Assembly (NCBI RefSeq): GCF_900100455.1
Contig: NZ_FNCV01000007.1
Coordinates: 165,451-229,450, forward strand
DNA length: 64,000 nt
Direction of reading: 5' to 3'
Source of the DNA: Roseospirillum parvum
GTDB lineage: Bacteria; Pseudomonadota; Alphaproteobacteria; Rhodospirillales; Rhodospirillaceae
Shown: piece by piece, positions 8,379 through 16,979 of the stretch
How the letters are laid out: each line of letters opens with the position of its first letter
Numbering within the stretch: position 1 is the stretch's first letter
Made by a program: the position numbers and the translations under genes
Notes under the pieces: generated by a model
The model's input: the letters and a program-made list of their open reading frames with translations, nothing else
Databases searched by the model: none
What the model was told of the DNA's origin: nothing

Positions 8379-9509
8379 TCAACGCTGGTCGAGCTTGAAC
8401 TCGATGCGCCGGTTGCGCCGCCGCGCCTCGGGCCCGCGCCCCGGGTCGAGCGGCTGGAACTCACCGAACCCGGCGGCGACCAGCCGATTGGGCGGCACCC
8501 CTTGCGAGACCAGGTAGTTGACCACCGAGATGGCGCGTCCCGCCGACAGCTCCCAGTTGGAGGCGAAGCGTTCGTTGTTGATCGGCACCCGGTCGGTGTG
8601 GCCATCGACGCGCAGGATCCAGTTGACGTCGTCGGGGATCTCGGCGGCGATCTGAAGCAGGGTGTCGGCCAGTTGGGCGATGGTCGTCTTGCCCTCCTCG
8701 CCCAGTGTGGCCGAGGCGGACTCGAACAGGATTTCCGACTGGAAGACGAAGCGGTCGCCCTCGATGCGGATGTCGTCGCGCGCGCCCAACACCTGACGCA
8801 GCCGCCCGAAGAACTCCGAGCGGTACTTCTGAAGCTCCTGCACCTTGCTGGCCAGGGCGCGGTTGAGGCGATTGCCGAGATCGGCGATCTGCGCCTCCTT
8901 GGCCGCGTTCTCGGCCTCGGCGGCGTCCAGGGCCTCGTTCAGGCGGGCCAATTCGGCGCGCAAGGCTTCCAGTTGCTGGTTGAGCAGGGCGGCCTGGGCG
9001 CGCGCCTCGGCGGACAGCTCGCGCTCGCTCTCCAGCTCGCTTTCGCGGTCGGTGACGGCGGCGTTCAGGCGCCGCACCTCGGCCTGCATCTCGGCCTTCA
9101 GGGCCTCCAGAGCCTTGACGTCGTTCTCCAGACGGGCGATCTGGGCCAGCCGGTCGCGCAACTCGTCGGACAGCTCGCTGTTGTCGTCCTCGAGCCCCTC
9201 CAGGCGGGCGGCCAGATCGTCGGCCCGGCCGCCGGCCTTTTCCAACTCGCCGGAAATCTGGGCCAGATTGAGCCTCAGGTCCTCGTTGGCCTGACGCTCC
9301 AGGGAGAGCAGCGAGGCCAGTTCGTTGACCCGGCGCGACAGTTGGGCCAGGGCATCGTCACGGCCCGACAGCGCCTGCCCCAGGAAGAACTGGCCGAGCA
9401 CGAAGACCAGCAGCACGAAGATGAGGATCATCAACAGGGAGGCCAGGGCATCGACGAAGCCCGGCCAGATGTCGGTGGCCCGACGCTGACGGCGGCTGGC
9501 GAGCCCCAT
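8379..9509 (-). CDS. MotB/OmpA-like peptidoglycan-binding subunit of an ion-driven motor or channel
   Basis: 376 residues. A short cytoplasmic N-terminus leads into one membrane helix preceded by W-P-G-F-V-D (D20), the position of the ion-binding aspartate in MotB and ZorB. A long periplasmic coiled coil follows (about 50-240), then an OmpA/MotB peptidoglycan-binding domain (about 255-376) with V-D-G-H-T-D and N-W-E-L-S motifs. It is 6 bp downstream of a MotA-like gene and must form a stator with it. Pairs of this kind occur as non-flagellar conserved genes in alphaproteobacteria; the closest characterised relatives are flagellar stators and the Zorya ZorAB motor. Its cellular task here is unknown. 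Confidence 0.8.
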   Translation of the reverse strand: MGLASRRQRRATDIWPGFVDALASLLMILIFVLLVFVLGQFFLGQALSGRDDALAQLSRRVNELASLLSLERQANEDLRLNLAQISGELEKAGGRADDLAARLEGLEDDNSELSDELRDRLAQIARLENDVKALEALKAEMQAEVRRLNAAVTDRESELESERELSAEARAQAALLNQQLEALRAELARLNEALDAAEAENAAKEAQIADLGNRLNRALASKVQELQKYRSEFFGRLRQVLGARDDIRIEGDRFVFQSEILFESASATLGEEGKTTIAQLADTLLQIAAEIPDDVNWILRVDGHTDRVPINNERFASNWELSAGRAISVVNYLVSQGVPPNRLVAAGFGEFQPLDPGRGPEARRRNRRIEFKLDQR

Positions 9510-9515
9510 GGCGGC

Positions 9516-10655
9516 CTACCCTTCCTCGGCCATGGCGGCGATGGTGCGGGTCAGCAGCTTGATCTCGCCGCGGATTTCCTTGGTCGACTGCTCCCGGCCC
9601 TGGGCCAGCTCCTTGGCCAGACCGGACAGCGCGGCATCGATGTTGCGGATGTGGCCGCGCGTCGTCGGATCGAGACCGCCGCCGCCCTCGGCCTGCCCCA
9701 GCCTGGCCAGCAGCGGTTTCAGCTCGACCTGCCCCTCGGCCACCTTGAGCAGCACCTCCTGCTGGGCTCGCATGTGGTCGGACAGCGACGACAGGCTTTG
9801 CGTCAGGGCGCTCAGATGCTGGCTGGTGTCGCGCCGGCTGTCCTCGGAGCGGGCGATGGTCTCCTGCAACTCGGCGACGCTTTCGGCGGTCTGCTCGAGC
9901 AGGGCGTGGATGTAGGCTGGCACGCTGCCGCCTTCCTCGCCGCCGTGGAAGCCGCCGCCGGAAGACAGCCGGGTCATCCCCGACAGCCATTCCTCCAGAT
10001 CGTTGTAGAAGCGGTTCTGGGCCTGCCCGGCCTGCAGGTCGAGGAACCCCAACGCCAGCGAGCCGGCGAGCCCGAACAGGGACGACGAGAAGGCCGTGCC
10101 CATGCCCGACAGGGGCGCCTCCAGGCCCTTTTTCAAATCGTCGAAGACCACCGTGATGTCGGCCCCGCCGATCGACAGGTCGCGGATCACCCCGGCGATG
10201 GAATCGACCGTCGACAGCAGGCCCCAGAAGGTGCCGAGCAGCCCCAGGAAAACCAGCAGGCCGATGAAATAGCGCGAGATGTCGCGCAACTCGTCGAGCC
10301 GCGCCGCGATCCCGTCGAGCAGCGCCCGGGTGGCCGAGGCGGCCAGGGTGAAGCGGGCCCGGTCCTGGTGGCTTTCCAGCATGCGGGCCATGGGCGCGAT
10401 CAGGCGTGGCGCGCGCTCGACGCTGACCGACTGGCCGTCGCGGAAGCTTTCGATCCAGCGCACCTCCGGCCCGAGCATCATCACCTGCCGGATGTTCAGG
10501 CCGACGCCGATCAGGAACACCGTCAGGATCAGGCCGTTGAGCGCCGGGTTGGCGGCAAAGGCCTGCCACAGGGGTGGAAACAGCAGCGCCGCCACCACCA
10601 CCACGGCGGCCAGGAAGATGCTCATGCGAAGCAGGAAGCGGGTCGGCCGACTCAT
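9516..10655 (-). CDS. MotA/TolQ/ExbB-like proton-channel subunit
   Basis: 379 residues. Two N-terminal membrane helices (about 9-60), a cytoplasmic segment, then a conserved pair of helices (about 140-220) with L-V-F-L-G-L-L-G-T-F-W-G-L and the A-F-S-S-S-L-F-G-L-A-G-S motif of the MotA/TolQ/ExbB core. A coiled-coil cytoplasmic tail (about 255-379) follows. The tail recalls ZorA but is far shorter. It is the first gene of the pair with the MotB-like protein, 6 bp apart. No flagellar or Ton genes adjoin it, so a role at the cell envelope separate from motility is likely, as an inference. Confidence 0.78.
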   Translation of the reverse strand: MSRPTRFLLRMSIFLAAVVVVAALLFPPLWQAFAANPALNGLILTVFLIGVGLNIRQVMMLGPEVRWIESFRDGQSVSVERAPRLIAPMARMLESHQDRARFTLAASATRALLDGIAARLDELRDISRYFIGLLVFLGLLGTFWGLLSTVDSIAGVIRDLSIGGADITVVFDDLKKGLEAPLSGMGTAFSSSLFGLAGSLALGFLDLQAGQAQNRFYNDLEEWLSGMTRLSSGGGFHGGEEGGSVPAYIHALLEQTAESVAELQETIARSEDSRRDTSQHLSALTQSLSSLSDHMRAQQEVLLKVAEGQVELKPLLARLGQAEGGGGLDPTTRGHIRNIDAALSGLAKELAQGREQSTKEIRGEIKLLTRTIAAMAEEG

Positions 10656-10680
10656 GGGCTCCTCCGGGGATCCTCAACGG

Positions 10681-10752
10681 GCGGTGGGTGGGGATGACGG
10701 GACGGCGGTGGGTGGGGATGACGGAACGGCGGTGGGTGGGGATGATGGGACG
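10681..10752. repeat. Three tandem copies of a 24-bp unit
   Basis: Units start at 10681, 10705 and 10729, each containing GCGGTGGGTGGGGATGA. They lie about 25 bp upstream of the MotA-like start on its promoter side. One or two base differences separate the copies. It is a probable length-variable locus. Confidence 0.85.
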
Positions 10753-10907
10753 GGCGGGACAGCAACGCGCAGTCAGGCGAACAGACGGGCCGACCGGCGG
10801 CGCCGGCAGGTGGCCAGGGCAAGGTGGCCAGGGCGGACCCTCGCCGATCCAGGGTTGGCCGATATTGTGGCAACGGCAAGGCAGCCAGCCCCGCCGCGCC
10901 GACACCA

Positions 10908-12266
10908 TCAGCCGCCGATCAGACTGACATCGACCCGGTCGGGCGGGCCGTCGCCGCCCTGGTTGCCCAGGGCACGAACCTCGATGTCGGTGCTGCGCAA
11001 CCCCTGGTCCATCAGGTAGGTGCGCACGGTCAGGGCACGCGACAGCGACAGCCGGCGGGCCCGGCTGGTGGCACTGGCATCGCCCCCGGCATAGGCCAGC
11101 AGTTGGACCTTGATGCCGGTCGCCGCCAGGGCCCGCTGGGCCAGGGCCTTGAGTTCGGGGTGCGCCGCCTCGGGCAGGCGCGAGCCGCCGCCCTCGAACA
11201 GCACCCGCACCTCTTCCGAGCCACGGGGCAGGGCGGCCACCTGCTCGGCGGCGGGCTGATCAGCCGCGGGCTGGGACACCGCCTCGGCGGCCTGACTGGG
11301 CAGGTCGGGCGCCGCCGGCACCGCCGGCACGGCCACCGGCGGCTCGGGCGCCCGCTGCCCGGCAAGCTGTTGGGGCTCGGGAACCTGGGACTCGGGAACC
11401 TGGGACTCGGCAACCTGGGGCTCGGCAACCTGGGGCTCGGCGGGAGCCTCGGGGCTTGGCGGCGCCACCGTCTCGGCGACCAGGGGCAGCGGCTTGTCCG
11501 CCGGCAACGGGGCCTGGGCGACGCTGTCGGCCGGCGGCGTGATGTCGGCCGGCGCGGTCGGCCGGCTGGCCGGCTCGGAGGGCGGCGGGGAAGCCGGCTC
11601 GGAAGTCGGCTCGGACACCGGTTCGCTGGCCGCCGGACTGGCCACTTGCGGCGCGGGCTGCGGCTGCGGAGCCGGCTGGGGAGCCTCGGCGACCAGGGTG
11701 GGCGGCGTCTCGACGCTCTCCACCGCCGCCTCGACGCTCTCCGCCGGTGCCTCGGCACTGGCCGGCGCGCCCCGGGGGGCACCGGCGACCAGCAGCGGCA
11801 TCGGCGCCTGGGGGACGATCAGCAGGGCGGCCGGCGCCGGGCCGGCGGACTCGACCGGCGCTGGTTCCATCCACGCCCCGGCGGTGGTGGCGCCCATCGG
11901 CCCGGCCACATCGCCCGGCGGGGTGAAGGTCGACTGGTAGCTGGCTCCGGCGACCGGCAGCAGGGGTCCGCCATCGGGCGCCGCGACGCCCGGCCGGACC
12001 ACACCCGGGGCCAGCGGATGGCTGGTCATCGGCCCGTCGCCCTGCCCGCCCCCGAGGCTCGGCGCCGGCACCAGCAGACCGCCCGACGGGGCGCCCCGCC
12101 GACCGGCCGGCCCCAGGGCCGAGAAGTCGACTTGCACATTGCCATTGCCCGACCCACCGATGACCACGGTCTGGGCCTGGGCGGCAGGCGCCGCGACCAG
12201 CGCCGCCAGTCCGAAGGCGGCGACAAGCCCTGAACGGCGGCGAAAACCGGCTGAGGTGGCAGCCAT
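10908..12266 (-). CDS. Exported OmpA-domain protein with long Pro/Ala-rich linker
   Basis: 452 residues: signal peptide (about 1-30, ending A-A-Q-A-Q), a low-complexity region rich in Pro, Ala, Glu and Ser (about 60-340), and an OmpA-like C-terminal domain (about 350-452) with R-A-R-R-L-S-L-S-R-A. It should be periplasmic or outer-membrane-bound, with the C-terminal domain touching peptidoglycan. The start at 12266 has AGGGAGAG upstream. The linker DNA contains a 15-bp tandem repeat (11376-11435) encoding E-P/S-Q-V-A/P units, so the linker length probably drifts. The divergent HEAT-repeat gene starts 220 bp away. The precise function is unknown. Confidence 0.7.
   Translation of the reverse strand: MAATSAGFRRRSGLVAAFGLAALVAAPAAQAQTVVIGGSGNGNVQVDFSALGPAGRRGAPSGGLLVPAPSLGGGQGDGPMTSHPLAPGVVRPGVAAPDGGPLLPVAGASYQSTFTPPGDVAGPMGATTAGAWMEPAPVESAGPAPAALLIVPQAPMPLLVAGAPRGAPASAEAPAESVEAAVESVETPPTLVAEAPQPAPQPQPAPQVASPAASEPVSEPTSEPASPPPSEPASRPTAPADITPPADSVAQAPLPADKPLPLVAETVAPPSPEAPAEPQVAEPQVAESQVPESQVPEPQQLAGQRAPEPPVAVPAVPAAPDLPSQAAEAVSQPAADQPAAEQVAALPRGSEEVRVLFEGGGSRLPEAAHPELKALAQRALAATGIKVQLLAYAGGDASATSRARRLSLSRALTVRTYLMDQGLRSTDIEVRALGNQGGDGPPDRVDVSLIGG
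11376..11435. repeat. 15-bp tandem repeat inside the OmpA-domain gene
   Basis: Four copies of CTCGG-(g/c)-AACCTGGG-type units starting at 11376, 11391, 11406 and 11421. Being a multiple of three, it changes the linker by five residues per copy without shifting the frame. Confidence 0.85.
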
Positions 12267-12485
12267 CGAGGGCGCTCTCCCTAAGAGTACGGACCCCGGA
12301 CGGGCCCTGGAAGCGGCGGACGGAGCCGGACGACAATCATGAAAGCGCGGGGATTCCGCCCCGCGACTCGGCGGCCAGTGTACCCGCAGCGGCGCCCCGC
12401 GACAACCGCCGGAACGCGCGCCCCCATTAACATGACGGCCCTTTCGCGCTACACCTCCAAAGGCTCCTGCAACCGCGAGGTCGCC

Positions 12486-13322
12486 ATGGCGTCGCTCCAC
12501 GCCCGCTTCCCGAGCCCGCCGCGCCCCGCCGGCCGGCTGCTGATCGCCCTGCTCGCCGCCCTGCTCGCCCCGTCCCTGCCCGCCCTTGCCGAGGCCGAGG
12601 CACCGCCCACCGCCACCCTGATCGAGCATCTGGGCAGCCCGGACTCCCTGGCCCGCCAGGAAGCCATCGAGGCCCTCGGCCAGCGCCGCGCCCCCCAGGC
12701 GGTCGAGCCGCTGCTGACCCTGCTTGCCGATCCCGCCGCCGACGGTCTGGACCGCATGGCGGCCGCCTATGCGCTGGGCGAGATCGGCGACGGGCGCGCC
12801 GTGGCCCCACTGATCGCCGCCCTCGACCGCGACATGAGCGAGCGCACCGGCCTCGCCATGGCCGCCATCCCGGCCCTCGGCCAGCTCGGCGACAGCCGCG
12901 CCGTGCCCCTCCTGCGCCGCGCCCTGGCCAAGAGCGACGACCATTGGCTGGGCCGCGCCGAGGCGGCCCGCGCCCTGGGCTGGATCGGCGATCCCTCGGC
13001 GGTGCCCGACCTGTTGGCCGCCACCACCCGCACCGACACCCGCGACGCCGCCATTGCCGCCCTGGCCGCCATCGGCGATCCCCGGGGCACCCCCGGCCTG
13101 ATCGACGCCCTGGCCGCCGGCGAGGCCGAGGACACCCGTGCCGTCGCCCTGGCCGGCCTGACGGAGCTGGGCGCGGCGGTGCTGCCCGGCATCGAGGCCT
13201 ACCTCGCCGACCTGCCGGCCGAGTTCCTCGACCCGCCCACCCGGACCGGGTTGCGCCAGGTGCTGGAAAACCTGGACAGCCCGGCGGCACGGACCCTGAA
13301 CAGCCAACTGACCACCCAATAG
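12486..13322 (+). CDS. Exported HEAT-repeat (PBS-lyase-type) protein
   Basis: 278 residues with a signal peptide (about 1-33, R-L-L-I-A-L-L-A-A-L-L then A-L-A). The rest is a run of about five HEAT-like helical repeats, each with A-L-G-x-(I/L)-G-D and P-L-L/I cores (for instance A-Y-A-L-G-E-I-G-D-G-R-A-V-A-P-L-I). Such proteins are protein-binding scaffolds; no catalytic residues are visible. It is probably periplasmic. The start at 12486 is preferred over ATGs at 12339 and 12432 because it gives a clean signal peptide. It is divergent from the OmpA-domain gene. Confidence 0.75.
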   Translation: MASLHARFPSPPRPAGRLLIALLAALLAPSLPALAEAEAPPTATLIEHLGSPDSLARQEAIEALGQRRAPQAVEPLLTLLADPAADGLDRMAAAYALGEIGDGRAVAPLIAALDRDMSERTGLAMAAIPALGQLGDSRAVPLLRRALAKSDDHWLGRAEAARALGWIGDPSAVPDLLAATTRTDTRDAAIAALAAIGDPRGTPGLIDALAAGEAEDTRAVALAGLTELGAAVLPGIEAYLADLPAEFLDPPTRTGLRQVLENLDSPAARTLNSQLTTQ

Positions 13323-13329
13323 CAGGCAC

Positions 13330-13362
13330 AAAAAAAGCACGAAACCAATCGGTTCCGTGCTT
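13330..13362 (-). terminator. Hairpin terminator between convergent genes
   Basis: Arms AAGCACGAAACC (13335-13346) and GGTTCCGTGCTT (13351-13362) pair with one mismatch. On the minus strand they are followed by a run of seven T. It terminates the small TM-protein gene; it lies 13 bp after the HEAT gene's stop and could also serve that gene, more weakly. Confidence 0.8.
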
Positions 13363-13380
13363 CCAACCTGCCGCAGTCGG

Positions 13381-13455
13381 CGCCTTTCCCTCTCCGCCTA
13401 TTCGACGCCTTTCCTTTTCCGCCTATTCGGCGCCTTTCCTTTTCCGCCTACTCGG
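13381..13455. repeat. Three tandem 25-bp units across a stop codon
   Basis: Units at 13381, 13406 and 13431 share CGCCTTTCC-(t/c)-TTTCCGCCTA. The copy at 13431-13455 contains the TAG stop and last two codons of the minus-strand gene; the other copies repeat that gene end downstream, each with its own TAG. Confidence 0.85.
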
Positions 13456-13858
13456 CGGGGGCCGGCGCCTCTTCCTCGCCATACAGCGCCTTGTTCACGC
13501 GCATCAGGCGGTCGGTGAACGCGAAGCCGGTGTCCGGTTGCGCCTCCCCGCCCACCCCCGGGCCGGCGGCGGTGGCGATCTCGCCCAACTCCTCGGCCGA
13601 CATGGTGGCATAGGGATTGTCGGCCGTCGGCTCGCCAAGCAGCCGCGCCATGGTCAGGCCCCCATGGTCGATGGCCTTCAGCACCAGCGGCCCGCCAATG
13701 CCCAGGATCAGCAAGGCAATCAGACTGAACACCGCCAGCTTGAAGGTCCGCCGCTGGCGCTCATGACGCTCGGTCGCCGCGCCATGGGCGGCGTAGGCGG
13801 AAACCACCTCGCGCCGCGCCTCGCGGGCCTGTCCGAATGTGCGCTTGGGCGTGGTCAT
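13448..13858 (-). CDS. Small single-pass membrane protein, unknown function
   Basis: 136 residues. A basic N-terminal cytoplasmic part (1-50, many Arg and Glu) precedes one membrane helix (about 51-72, V-F-S-L-I-A-L-L-I-L-G-I-G-G), then an acidic periplasmic tail with N-P-Y-A-T-M-S-A-E-E-L. I do not recognise a family. The start at 13858 gives a normal N-terminus; an ATG 57 bp upstream is less likely. It is divergent from the flippase-like gene at 14112. Its 3' end lies in a 25-bp tandem repeat and is followed by a strong terminator. Confidence 0.55.
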   Translation of the reverse strand: MTTPKRTFGQAREARREVVSAYAAHGAATERHERQRRTFKLAVFSLIALLILGIGGPLVLKAIDHGGLTMARLLGEPTADNPYATMSAEELGEIATAAGPGVGGEAQPDTGFAFTDRLMRVNKALYGEEEAPAPAE

Positions 13859-13960
13859 CGTTACCTGTGCTCGTTTCCAGAGGGCCGGCGGTTCGGCGGG
13901 GGAAAACCGAAGCATAAGGATTCGCGGAAAATCTCCGTCGAATTCGATCTAAATATGACA

Positions 13961-13977
13961 CGGACCGAAACGGTCCG
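13961..13977. promoter_or_regulatory. Perfect inverted repeat between divergent genes
   Basis: CGGACCG and CGGTCCG flank AAA, 100 bp upstream of the TM-protein gene and 135 bp upstream of the flippase-like gene, in an unusually AT-rich patch. It is a candidate operator for a dimeric repressor. No neighbour gene suggests which one. Confidence 0.35.
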
Positions 13978-14111
13978 CAATTCGGCCAAAGGTCATAAAG
14001 GGAAACCGCAAACAACCTGGGGGCTTGCCGCAAGCTCTTTGTCCGACATCCCCCTTGCCCCGGCTGTTTGCCCGGGACGCCCTCCCCCAAATGAGGTATC
14101 ACCGCCCGATC

Positions 14112-15125
14112 ATGCCCCGCCTCCCCCGCCGCCTGCTGGTGCCCGCCCTTGGCCTGCTTGGCCTGGCCGGCGCCGCCGCCCTGATCGCCGCCAACCAGCC
14201 GGCCCGCATCTGGGATGCCTTGCTCACCCTGGGCCCCGGGGTGGTGCCCTTCACCCTGCTCCACCTGATCGCCCTGGTCTGCGACGCCGAGGGCTGGCGC
14301 TGCCTGATGCCGCCCGACCGCCGTCCCAGCCGCCGCGCCACCTTCGCCATGCGCTGGGTCTCGGAAGCCGTGAACACCCTGCTGCCGGTCGCCCAGGTGG
14401 GCGGCGAGGTGGTCCGCGCCCGCCTGCTGACCCGCCATCTGAAGGCCCGGGGCACGCCGCTCGGCGCCGGCGCCGCCGCCGCCACCGTGGTCGCCGCCAT
14501 GACCAGCGGGCTGGTGGCGACCATCGTCTTCACCCTGCTCGGCCTGCTCGCCCTGATGATCGCCGGCGGCGACCCCGGCGCCCTGGCCACCGAAAGCGCC
14601 CTTGCGGTGGCCGGCACCCTGGGTCTGCTGGCCCTGTTCCTGGCCGCCCAGGCCACCCTGGCCCGCCGCCCGGGGTGGATCGATTCGCACCTGGCCCGCC
14701 TCGCCGGACGGCTGAAAGGCGAGTTCGCCGAACACGTCGCCACCGGCGGCCACGACTTCCGCGCCACCATCGGCACCATCTACCGAAATCCCCGCGCCGT
14801 CGCCCTGTCGGTGGCCTGGCATCTGGCCTCGTGGCTGGTCGACGCGGCCGCCCTGTGGCTCGGCCTCGCCCTGCTCGAATCAGCCGGCGGCCCGGCCGCC
14901 GCCCTGGTCCTGGAAGCCCTGTCCTCGGCGGCGCGGGCCGCCGTGTTCGCCGTGCCGGCCGGCCTCGGGGTGCAGGAAGCCAGCTTCGTGCTGCTCGGCG
15001 AACTGGTCGGCGTCGCCGCCCCCGCCGCCCTCGCCCTGGCCCTCCTGCGACGCCTGCGCGAAGCCACCCTCGGCCTGATCGGCCTCAGCCTGTGGCCCCG
15101 CCTGGAACGCGCCGAAGGGCGCTGA
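14112..15125 (+). CDS. Lysylphosphatidylglycerol-synthase-type / HpnL-like membrane protein
   Basis: 337 residues, about eight membrane helices. The pattern of W-V-S-E-A-V-N-T-L-L-P-V-A-Q-V-G-G-E near residue 80 and the late V-P-A-G-L-G-V-Q-E-A loop is typical of the UPF0104 family that includes the hopanoid-associated HpnL. HpnL has been proposed to affect hopanoid localisation or lipid transport; the exact activity is unsettled. No hopanoid genes are beside it, so the HpnL name is not applied. The start is uncertain between 14091 and 14112, and neither has a strong ribosome-binding site. It converges on gluQRS across palindromic element A. Confidence 0.65.
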   Translation: MPRLPRRLLVPALGLLGLAGAAALIAANQPARIWDALLTLGPGVVPFTLLHLIALVCDAEGWRCLMPPDRRPSRRATFAMRWVSEAVNTLLPVAQVGGEVVRARLLTRHLKARGTPLGAGAAAATVVAAMTSGLVATIVFTLLGLLALMIAGGDPGALATESALAVAGTLGLLALFLAAQATLARRPGWIDSHLARLAGRLKGEFAEHVATGGHDFRATIGTIYRNPRAVALSVAWHLASWLVDAAALWLGLALLESAGGPAAALVLEALSSAARAAVFAVPAGLGVQEASFVLLGELVGVAAPAALALALLRRLREATLGLIGLSLWPRLERAEGR

Positions 15126-15136
15126 TCGAGGCAAGA

Positions 15137-15339
15137 CCAAGGGGGCGCTGCCCCCTTGGAACCCCCGCCGGGGGGACCAGGGGCCCCCCCGGACCCCCGC
15201 CGCGACTTAAAGCCGTGAAGAGGGGGGTATCCGAGCGCACGCGCTCGGATACCCCCCTCTTCACGGCTTTGACTCATGGTGGGGTCTGGGGAGGCCTCCC
15301 GGCCTCCCCAGCGGGGTTCAAAGGGGCGGCGCCCCTTTG
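15137..15339. repeat. Convergent-gene palindromic element A
   Basis: 203 bp between two convergent stops. Outer hairpins CCAAGGGGGCGCTG/CCCCCTTGG and CAAAGGGGCGGCGCCCCTTTG enclose two GC-rich imperfect palindromes. The central hairpin has a perfect 29-bp stem (15209-15237 with 15242-15270) and a CACG loop. Relatives B to E lie at 18082, 29254, 33892 and 37270. It is probably a bidirectional terminator. Confidence 0.85.
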
Positions 15340-15349
15340 CCTTGCTCGA

Positions 15350-16255
15350 TCAGTGCCCTCCGGTGAGGTGTCGGATGTGGTCTGGGGGGGTTCCGGTTTG
15401 GCGCAGGTGGTCGAGGGTTTGGGCGTGGTCGCGTTTGGCCAGCCGGCGGCCGTCGGGGCCGGTCAGCAGGCGGTGGAAGCGCCACTGCGGCACCTTGAGG
15501 TCGAGCAGGCATTGCAGCAGGCGGTGCAGGTGGGTGGCCGGTTCCAGGTCGTTGCCCCGGGTGACCAGGGTGATGCCTTCCAGGTGGTCATCCAGGGTGA
15601 CGGCGAGATGGTAGCTGGTCGGGATGTCCTTGCGGGCCAGCACCGGGTCGCCGAAGATTTCCGGGGTGGCGATTTGCGGCCCGCGGTCCAGGTCGTGCCA
15701 GACCAGCGGCGCGCCGCTGGTCTTCTCGGCCACCAGCGCCAGAGCCTTTTCCATGTCGAGCCTGAGGGCATGGGGCGTTCCGGCGGCCAGCCGGGCGGCG
15801 CGCTGGTCCGGTCCGAGTCGGCGGCAGGTCCCGGGGTAGCGCGGCCCGTCCGGCCCGGGCGGCGGGGCGTGCGGGGCGCGGACCGCCTCGGCCACCTCCT
15901 GGGTGATCTCGGCCCGGGTGCAGAAGCAGGGATAGAGCAGGCCGAGCGACTCCAGACGATCCAGGGCGGCGCGATAGTCGGCCAGATGTTCCGACTGGCG
16001 GCGCACCGGCTGGGGCCAGGACAGGCCCAGCCAGGCCAGATCCTCGAAGATCCCGGCGACGAACTCCTCGCGGCAGCGGCCGGTGTCGATGTCCTCGATG
16101 CGCAGCCGGAAACACCCCCCGGGCCCGGCCTGCTCGGCGGCGAACAGGGCGCTCAGGGCGTGCCCCAGGTGGAGCCGCCCGCTGGGCGACGGGGCAAACC
16201 GGGTGACCCATCCCACGGACGGCTCGGAAGGCGCGGAATTGTGCGATTTCACCAA
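15350..16255 (-). CDS. gluQRS: Glutamyl-Q tRNA(Asp) synthetase
   Basis: 301 residues. It resembles the catalytic half of glutamyl-tRNA synthetase: F-A-P-S-P-S-G-x-L-H-L-G-H (HIGH motif, residues 20-32), R-I-E-D-I-D, and L-A-K-R-D-H (KMSKS-like) near residue 275, with no anticodon-binding domain. It activates glutamate without tRNA and attaches it to queuosine at position 34 of tRNA-Asp. Three zinc ligands are suggested by C-F-C near residue 112 and C-R near 140. The start is TTG at 16255 or the adjacent GTG at 16252; neither has a clear ribosome-binding site. It is divergent from the HNH gene. Confidence 0.93.
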   Translation of the reverse strand: MVKSHNSAPSEPSVGWVTRFAPSPSGRLHLGHALSALFAAEQAGPGGCFRLRIEDIDTGRCREEFVAGIFEDLAWLGLSWPQPVRRQSEHLADYRAALDRLESLGLLYPCFCTRAEITQEVAEAVRAPHAPPPGPDGPRYPGTCRRLGPDQRAARLAAGTPHALRLDMEKALALVAEKTSGAPLVWHDLDRGPQIATPEIFGDPVLARKDIPTSYHLAVTLDDHLEGITLVTRGNDLEPATHLHRLLQCLLDLKVPQWRFHRLLTGPDGRRLAKRDHAQTLDHLRQTGTPPDHIRHLTGGH

Positions 16256-16317
16256 AGTGTGACGATTCGGTTGGCGGTTGCTCTGCTAGAAGCTACTATA
16301 TCTGGTGAGATGGAACC

Positions 16318-16325
16318 ACGGGAGG
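16318..16325 (+). promoter_or_regulatory. Ribosome-binding site deciding a GTG start
   Basis: CGGGAGG ends 9 bp before GTG at 16333, fixing that codon as the start of the HNH gene. Confidence 0.7.
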
Positions 16326-16332
16326 ACACCCC

Positions 16333-16896
16333 GTGCAGGTGGCCCTGGAAAACTGTCCCGCGCTGGTTCTCAACGCCGACTTCCGGCCGTTGAGCTACTT
16401 TCCGCTGTCCCTGTGGTCGTGGCAGGACACCATAAAGGCGGTGTTCCTGGAGCGGGTCAACGTGGTCAGCGAGTACGAGCGCGAAATCCGTTCGCCGCGC
16501 CAGGCCGTGCGGCTGCCCAGCGTGATCTCGCTGAAGGAGTTCGCGCCGGTCGCCCGTCGCCCGGCCTTCACCCGCTTCAACGTCTTCCTGCGCGACCGCT
16601 TCACCTGCCAGTACTGCGGCCAGCGCTTCCCGACCCACGAGTTGACCTTCGACCATGTGGTGCCGCGCTCGAAGGGTGGGCGCACCACGTGGCACAACGT
16701 GGTCACCGCCTGCGGGGCCTGCAACCTGAAGAAAGGCTCACGCCTGCCCCGACAGGCCGGGATGCCCCTGATCCGGGAGCCCATGGAACCCACATCGCCC
16801 ATGCTCCAGGAATTCGGCCGCGCCTTCCCGCCAAACTATCTTCACGAAAGTTGGCGGGATTTTCTTTACTGGGACAGCGAACTGGACCCCTGGTAG
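16333..16896 (+). CDS. HNH endonuclease
   Basis: 187 residues starting at GTG. The HNH core lies at about 95-140: two zinc-binding C-x-x-C pairs (C-Q-Y-C and C-G-A-C) around F-D-H-V-V-P-R-S-K-G-G and W-H-N-V-V. This family is widespread in alphaproteobacteria, cyanobacteria and others as a single housekeeping gene and is not tied to mobile DNA. The natural substrate is unknown; nicking or repair activity is likely. It precedes pyrD by 83 bp on the same strand, and gluQRS is divergent. Confidence 0.88.
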   Translation: MQVALENCPALVLNADFRPLSYFPLSLWSWQDTIKAVFLERVNVVSEYEREIRSPRQAVRLPSVISLKEFAPVARRPAFTRFNVFLRDRFTCQYCGQRFPTHELTFDHVVPRSKGGRTTWHNVVTACGACNLKKGSRLPRQAGMPLIREPMEPTSPMLQEFGRAFPPNYLHESWRDFLYWDSELDPW

Positions 16897-16979
16897 GCGT
16901 CGAAAGCCCCTGTTCCGACAGGGACTTTCTGGCGTATCCTGCGCCGCCATCGTCGTCCACGAGGGGAGCGCGTCCGCCC

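Noticed and set aside
8379..10655. A complete Zorya defence system
   Set aside because: Only ZorA/B-like channel subunits are present. There is no ZorC, ZorD or ZorE, and the neighbours are housekeeping genes.
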